Source of the DNA: Ectopseudomonas toyotomiensis
GTDB lineage: Bacteria > Pseudomonadota > Gammaproteobacteria > Pseudomonadales > Pseudomonadaceae
Reading direction: 5' to 3'
Assembly: GCF_900115695.1 (NCBI RefSeq)
Contig: NZ_FOXK01000013.1
Coordinates: forward strand, 62,001-126,000
DNA: 64,000 nucleotides
Under the pieces are notes generated by a model. That model did no database searches and had not been told where the DNA came from. It worked only from the letters and a program-made list of their open reading frames with translations. Numbering within the stretch: the stretch's first letter is position 1; each line of letters begins with the position of its first letter. A program made the position numbers and the translations under genes. Of the stretch, positions 59,162 through 64,000 are shown piece after piece.

Positions 59162-60421
59162 TTGCTCTCTTGCGATGGTGTTGTTGCAGTTTTTTATCGG
59201 AAGTTGCTTCCGGCTTTATTGGTGTCCCTATGGATGGTTGGCCGACCAGCAGTAGCTGCGTCTTCGGAGCTGTCGCTGGCTGAAGCATTGCGCCAAGCGC
59301 AAGACAACAGTCCGGCTCTCTCGGCTGCAAGCCGATTGGTAGACATCTCTTTGGGCGAGCGGCAGCAAGCCGGCCTGCTGCCAAACCCGGAGCTGTCATG
59401 GGAGGTGGAAGACACCCGCAGCAACACGCGGACCACTACCACCCAGATTACGCAGCCGATTGAGCTGGGGGGGAAGCGAGGGGCTCGTATCGAGCTAGCG
59501 GAGAAAGGGCAGAGTGCGGCATCGGTCGAGCTAGAGCGCAGTCAGAATGGGCTGCGCGCCGATGTTATTCAGGCGTTCTACGACAACCTGCAAGCAAAGA
59601 TGCGCGTCGAACTGGCGGAGCAATCTCTCGTGCTGGCTGAACGAGGGGTTCAGGGAGCTGAGGGGCGAGTCAAGGCAGGCAAGGTTTCACCCGTTGAGCT
59701 GACACGGGCCCAGGTGCAGTTCTCTGAGGTCCGCCTTGAGCTACGTCGAGCTCAGCTGGATCAGGCTAGCGCACAATCTCGACTGCAGGCTGTCATCGGC
59801 GGGAGTGCAGAAATCAGGGTTGTTGGGAGTGCGACCAGCATCCCTAAACCGCCAACAATCAATCAGCTGTGGTCAGCCTTGGAAACAACCGCAGAAATGC
59901 GCCTAGCCCGGCTGTCCGTGGATCAGCAAGAAGCCTCATTCGAGCTGGAAAAGACCCAGCGCATTCCAGACCTGAACGTGAGTCTGGGCAGCCAATACAG
60001 CGCTGAAGATCGGGAGCGAGTCAACGTAGTTGGCCTATCGATGCCGATCCCTCTCTTCAATCGCAACCAGGGCAACATTCTCTCCGCTGCACGTCGCGCC
60101 GACCAAGCTCGCGACCTGCGCAACGCCACCGAGCTACGCCTCAGGGCAGATATAGCGCAAGCCATGGATCAGTGGGTCGTTGCGAACGAGGAGATCAACT
60201 CGTTCGACCAGACGATTCTCCCCTCGGCCAAGAGCGCTGTTGATAGCGCTACCCGCGGATTTGAGATGGGCAAATTCGCTTTTCTCGATGTGCTGGATGC
60301 TCAGCGCACGTTGATTGGTGCCCGCACGCAGTATGTCGACGCCCTGGCCTCAGCTACCGCGGCATGGGTGCAGTTAGAGCGCGTGTATGGCGATGTATCA
60401 GCCATCCCCGCCGCACGTTGA
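59162..60421 (+). CDS. czcC: Outer-membrane channel of a heavy-metal efflux system
   Basis: 419-aa TolC-like outer-membrane factor. Signal peptide about residues 1-33 (LLPALLVSLWMVGRPAVAAS); the mature part holds two OEP repeats, with LSLAEALRQAQDNSPALSAA and PNPELSWEVEDTRSNTRTTT, and MGKFAFLDVLDAQRTLIGAR near the end. The start is TTG 59162 because GGAGG is 8 bases upstream and no ATG lies before the signal peptide. First gene of czcCBA. Confidence 0.9.
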   Translation: MLSCDGVVAVFYRKLLPALLVSLWMVGRPAVAASSELSLAEALRQAQDNSPALSAASRLVDISLGERQQAGLLPNPELSWEVEDTRSNTRTTTTQITQPIELGGKRGARIELAEKGQSAASVELERSQNGLRADVIQAFYDNLQAKMRVELAEQSLVLAERGVQGAEGRVKAGKVSPVELTRAQVQFSEVRLELRRAQLDQASAQSRLQAVIGGSAEIRVVGSATSIPKPPTINQLWSALETTAEMRLARLSVDQQEASFELEKTQRIPDLNVSLGSQYSAEDRERVNVVGLSMPIPLFNRNQGNILSAARRADQARDLRNATELRLRADIAQAMDQWVVANEEINSFDQTILPSAKSAVDSATRGFEMGKFAFLDVLDAQRTLIGARTQYVDALASATAAWVQLERVYGDVSAIPAAR

Positions 60422-60450
60422 GCCGCTGAGCTCCTACCGACCTTCTTGGT

Positions 60451-60473
60451 GACCCGCATCTGGAGTGCGGGTC
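60451..60473. other. Stem-loop between czcC and czcB
   Basis: GACCCGCA and TGCGGGTC flank TCTGGAG, with no T-run. An intra-operon hairpin that may adjust the ratio of CzcC to CzcBA. Confidence 0.5.
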
Positions 60474-60498
60474 GCTGCATTTCCTTTAGGAGTTGCTT

Positions 60499-62046
60499 AT
60501 GAGCAAAAAATTACCCCTCGTACTCGCGATCCTTGCGGGCATAGGGCTTATTGGTGGCGGAGTAACCCTCATGAATGAGGAGAAAGGCCATGGATCGGAT
60601 GAGCACGCCGAGACAAGCAGCCATCAGGACACAGAGCACCATGGCGAAAAAGCGAAGCAGGGCCACGGCGATGCTGATGAGCATGGAGATACCGAGCATC
60701 ACTCTCGCGGTCCAAACGGAGGAACGCTGTTCAGTCAGGACAACTTCAGTGCCGAGCTAGTTGCGCCAGAGAGTCAGGATGGAAGTGCTCCCATGTCGCT
60801 GTATCTAGCACAGGGAGGGCAGCAGATTGTGCCCGAGGAGAATACCCGGGTGTCCATGGAGGTCAGACGTCCTTCAGGTGAAGTGAATACGCTCCGATTT
60901 GAGCCCAAGGGCGATGCCTTCATCAGTGCCATGGGTATCGCCGAGCCGCACTACTTCGAGGCTCGCATTCTGATTGAGCGAGAAGGAAGGGCCTATCGCT
61001 TCAGCTACTCCAAAGAGGAGGGGCTCATCGAGCTCAGCAACGAGCAAATCGATGCCGCCGGAGTCCAGCTGGTGAAGGCTGCTGCCGGGGCTATGAGCAC
61101 TACCATCATCCTTCCCGGTGAGATTCGCTTCGATGAGGACCATACGGCTCACGTGGTTCCTCGAACTGCAGGTGTAGTGGAGAGCGTCCAGGTCAACTTA
61201 GGCGAGGCCGTCAAGAAGGGCCAACTCCTAGCTGTCATCGCAAGCCAGCAAATATCAGATCAGCGCAGTGAGTTTGCTGCGGCCCAGCGTAGGGTCGAAC
61301 TGGCCCGTACAACCTTTGAGCGAGAGCAGCAACTGTGGAAGGAGAAAATTTCCGCAGAGCAGGATTATCTGCAGGCCCGCCAAACGCTGCAGGAGGCAGA
61401 AATTGCTCTCAGCAATGCTCGTCAGAAAATGGGAACCCTGGGTGAAAACGTTGCTCTTGCGGGGGGGAACCGCTACGAGCTTAGGGCCCCGTTCGATGGC
61501 ATCGTGGTTGAAAAGCACCTAGTGCTTGGCGAAGTCGTGAACGAAGCGAGCAACGCCTTCACCATTTCAGATCTCGGCCGTGTCTGGGCAACCTTCAGTG
61601 TTGCACCGCGGGACTTGGGCAAGGTCCGGGTCGGCAAGCCGGTCAAAATCAGTGCTCCGGAACTGGAGGCTGAGGTTGTAGGCAACGTTTCGTACGTGGG
61701 TAGCTTGCTTGGCGAGCAGACACGCACGGCTACTGCCCGCGCCACTCTCGAAAATCCAAATGGCGCATGGCGCCCAGGCCTCTTCGTATCCGTCGCGTTG
61801 TCAGCCGACTCCCGCCAGGCCAACGTCACCGTTCCAGTCCAGGCAATTCAGACCATCGAAGAGAAACCCACGGTTTTCGTTCGCGTGGACGATGGATTCG
61901 TGGCACTTCCCGTGGTGCTAGGCACCCGTAGCGAAGGGACTGTGGAAATTACCCAAGGCTTGACCGCCGGAGCGCAGGTTGCGACAGAAGGGAGCTTCAT
62001 CCTCAAGTCCGAGCTGGGCAAAGGCTCCGCCGACCACGCCCACTGA
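60499..62046 (+). CDS. czcB: Periplasmic adaptor of a heavy-metal RND efflux system
   Basis: 515-aa membrane-fusion protein. An N-terminal anchor (LPLVLAILAGIGLIGGGVTL) is followed by a His-rich metal-binding stretch (residues about 32-75 with DTEHHGEKAKQGHGDADEHG), then barrel-sandwich and coiled-coil domains (HVVPRTAGVVESVQVNLGEA; ELRAPFDGIVVEKHLVLGEV) and the membrane-proximal domain. Start ATG 60499 with TAGGAG upstream. The His-rich insert is usual in CzcB and supports divalent-metal rather than drug export. Confidence 0.93.
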   Translation: MSKKLPLVLAILAGIGLIGGGVTLMNEEKGHGSDEHAETSSHQDTEHHGEKAKQGHGDADEHGDTEHHSRGPNGGTLFSQDNFSAELVAPESQDGSAPMSLYLAQGGQQIVPEENTRVSMEVRRPSGEVNTLRFEPKGDAFISAMGIAEPHYFEARILIEREGRAYRFSYSKEEGLIELSNEQIDAAGVQLVKAAAGAMSTTIILPGEIRFDEDHTAHVVPRTAGVVESVQVNLGEAVKKGQLLAVIASQQISDQRSEFAAAQRRVELARTTFEREQQLWKEKISAEQDYLQARQTLQEAEIALSNARQKMGTLGENVALAGGNRYELRAPFDGIVVEKHLVLGEVVNEASNAFTISDLGRVWATFSVAPRDLGKVRVGKPVKISAPELEAEVVGNVSYVGSLLGEQTRTATARATLENPNGAWRPGLFVSVALSADSRQANVTVPVQAIQTIEEKPTVFVRVDDGFVALPVVLGTRSEGTVEITQGLTAGAQVATEGSFILKSELGKGSADHAH

Positions 62047-62069
62047 CCCGCCATTTACGGAAAATTCGT

Positions 62070-64000
62070 ATGTTCGAACGCATTATTCAGTTCGCTATCG
62101 AGCAGCGCATCATCGTGATGCTTGCCGTACTGGCTATGGCTGGCTTAGGTATTGCCAGCTACCAGAAGCTCCCCATAGACGCTGTACCTGATATCACCAA
62201 CGTTCAGGTACAGATCAATACCGCAGCAGCAGGCTTCTCACCTCTAGAAACCGAGCAGCGCATTACCTTTCCGATCGAGACGGCCATGGCCGGCTTACCG
62301 CACCTCAAACAGACCAGATCGCTATCGCGCTCTGGTTTGTCGCAGGTGACTGTAATTTTCGAAGACGGCACGGATCTCTACTTTGCCCGCCAGCTCGTCA
62401 ATGAGCGCCTGCAGGTTGCCCGCGAACAACTGCCAGAGGGGGCAGAGGCAATCATGGGCCCAATCTCAACAGGATTGGGTGAGATCTTCTTATGGACGGT
62501 CGAGGCTAGAGAGGGGGCGTTGAAGGAGGACGGCACGCCGTATACGCCCACCGACCTGCGGGTAATCCAGGATTGGATCATCAAGCCTCAGCTGCGCAAT
62601 GTTCCAGGCGTGGCTGAGATCAACACCATCGGTGGCTTCGCGAAGGAATACCAGATCGCCCCGGACCCCAAGCGTTTGGCCGCCTATAAGCTCACCTTGG
62701 GAGACTTGGTCACTGCGCTTGAACGCAACAATGCCAACGTTGGTGCTGGTTATATCGAGCGCAGTGGCGAGCAGCTGCTGATTCGGGCTCCCGGGCAGGT
62801 CGCCACTGCAGCGGACATCGCCAACATTGTAATTAGCAACGTCGACGGGACCTCCATTCGGGTCAGCCATATTGCGGATGTGCAGATTGGCCGAGAACTG
62901 CGTACTGGAGCTGCCACCGAAAACGGTCGCGAAGTTGTGCTCGGCACGGTGTTCATGCTCATTGGCGAGAACAGTCGCAGCGTCTCGCAGGCAGTTGCCG
63001 CCAAGCTGGAGCAGATCAATCGATCGCTCCCAGATGGGGTAGTAGCCATCACGGTCTACGACCGAACCGATCTGGTGGACAAGGCCATCGCTACGGTTAA
63101 GAAGAACCTCATCGAGGGCGCGATCCTGGTAATCGCCATCCTTTTCCTGTTCCTCGGCAATATTCGCGCAGCGATCATCACCGCGATGGTGATCCCGCTG
63201 TCGATGCTCTTCACCTTCACTGGGATGTTCACCAACAAGGTGAGCGCTAACCTGATGAGCCTCGGTGCTTTGGACTTCGGCATCATCGTTGATGGCGCGG
63301 TGGTCATTGTCGAGAACGCCATTCGCCGGCTGGCTCATGCGCAACAGCACCATGGCCGGATGCTTACCCGTTCCGAACGCTTGCATGAAGTGTTTGCCGC
63401 CTCGCGAGAGGCGCGCAGGGCCCTGATCTTCGGCCAGCTAATCATCATGGTGGTCTACCTTCCGATCTTTGCGCTGACAGGGGTCGAAGGGAAGATGTTC
63501 CACCCCATGGCGTTCACTGTGGTGATTGCTCTGTTCGGGGCGATGATTCTTTCCGTGACCTTTGTTCCAGCTGCAATTGCGCTCTTCATCACCGGCAAGG
63601 TCAAAGAGGAAGAGAACTTCGTTATGCGTGCCGCCCGCAAAGGCTACGAGCCGGTACTGGGCTGGGTCATGGGCAACCGAACCGCAGTATTTGCCGGCGC
63701 AGTTACCTTGGTGGTGTTGTCCGGTGTATTGGCAGGTCGCATGGGCAGCGAGTTCATCCCTAGCCTCAGCGAGGGGGACTTTGCTTTGCAGGCATTGCGC
63801 GTACCAGGAACTAGCCTGACGCAGTCGGTGGAGATGCAGGCGCGCCTGGAAAAGAGACTGGTAGAGAAGGTGCCGGAGATCGAGAGGGTATTTGCCCGGA
63901 CCGGTACCGCTGAGATCGCCTCTGACCCAATGCCGCCGAACATCTCGGATGCCTACGTCATGCTCAAGCCCAAGGACCAGTGGCCTGATCCGGACAAGTC
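62070..64000 (+). CDS. czcA: Heavy-metal RND efflux pump, 5' part
   Basis: Inner-membrane proton-driven pump; 643 codons lie in the window of the usual 1,040 or so. The protein starts MFERIIQFAIEQRIIVMLAV with TM1, followed by the porter domain (GLGEIFLWTVEAREG, TIGGFAKEYQIAPDPKRLAA). TM4 carries the HME-RND signature GALDFGIIVDGAVVIVENAI with its proton-relay Asp residues, which places it in the Zn/Co/Cd (CzcA) group rather than the Cu/Ag (CusA) group. ACGGA precedes the start. The frame is open to the window edge. Confidence 0.95.
   Translation, partial: MFERIIQFAIEQRIIVMLAVLAMAGLGIASYQKLPIDAVPDITNVQVQINTAAAGFSPLETEQRITFPIETAMAGLPHLKQTRSLSRSGLSQVTVIFEDGTDLYFARQLVNERLQVAREQLPEGAEAIMGPISTGLGEIFLWTVEAREGALKEDGTPYTPTDLRVIQDWIIKPQLRNVPGVAEINTIGGFAKEYQIAPDPKRLAAYKLTLGDLVTALERNNANVGAGYIERSGEQLLIRAPGQVATAADIANIVISNVDGTSIRVSHIADVQIGRELRTGAATENGREVVLGTVFMLIGENSRSVSQAVAAKLEQINRSLPDGVVAITVYDRTDLVDKAIATVKKNLIEGAILVIAILFLFLGNIRAAIITAMVIPLSMLFTFTGMFTNKVSANLMSLGALDFGIIVDGAVVIVENAIRRLAHAQQHHGRMLTRSERLHEVFAASREARRALIFGQLIIMVVYLPIFALTGVEGKMFHPMAFTVVIALFGAMILSVTFVPAAIALFITGKVKEEENFVMRAARKGYEPVLGWVMGNRTAVFAGAVTLVVLSGVLAGRMGSEFIPSLSEGDFALQALRVPGTSLTQSVEMQARLEKRLVEKVPEIERVFARTGTAEIASDPMPPNISDAYVMLKPKDQWPDPDK

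Overview
The window is GC-rich chromosomal DNA of a gammaproteobacterium, almost certainly a Pseudomonas of the mendocina/stutzeri/alcaligenes type. Support: complete protocatechuate-branch pca genes, an AraC-type pobR beside pobA, the two-domain QuiC, a complete wsp operon and Pseudomonas-style REP palindromes. All calls come from reading the sequence; no database search was run.

Bases 1-9,930 (+) hold the beta-ketoadipate pathway: pcaH (3' part), pcaG, an AFG1/ZapE-like ATPase and an AEC transporter in overlapping array, then the IclR-type regulator pcaR, the CatIJ-type CoA-transferase pcaIJ, pcaF, pcaB, pcaD and pcaC. Bases 9,957-20,725 hold supply functions for the same pathway: a KstD-like flavoprotein dehydrogenase, an HBM-type chemoreceptor, a TRAP transporter plus OprD-family porin operon, pobA and pobR. 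Bases 20,781-32,720 hold a tripartite tricarboxylate-type transporter with a divergent IclR regulator, a dehydrogenase/TIM-barrel/DMT-exporter operon, quiC, a TetR regulator, aroE and aroQ. Quinate, shikimate or dehydroshikimate would thus be turned into protocatechuate and 4-hydroxybenzoate hydroxylated to it. Three recurring operator-like motifs (PcaR-like, TetR-like and GGAAC-N3-GTTCC) tie the promoters of this catabolic block together.

Bases 32,800-41,209 (-) are a complete wspABCDEFR surface-sensing/c-di-GMP operon. Bases about 41,390-45,880 are a lower-GC, integrase-less accessory island: a ribbon-helix-helix-like protein and a two-winged-helix-like protein diverging from an exact-period 12-bp iteron array, an AlpA regulator, an inovirus Gp2/YagK-like protein and a truncated MmeI-like restriction-modification gene.

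Bases 45,900-64,000 are a metal-resistance region: copRS-like genes, a small periplasmic His/Met-rich protein, two cupredoxins, a DUF2933-type membrane peptide, a YHS-containing copper/silver P1B-ATPase, an OprD-family porin gene broken by an IS66-family element (2,367 bp, 8-bp target duplication) and by a nonsense codon, czcRS-like genes and czcCBA (czcA runs off the end). A shared 28-bp operator-like motif occurs in front of four metal-response transcription units.
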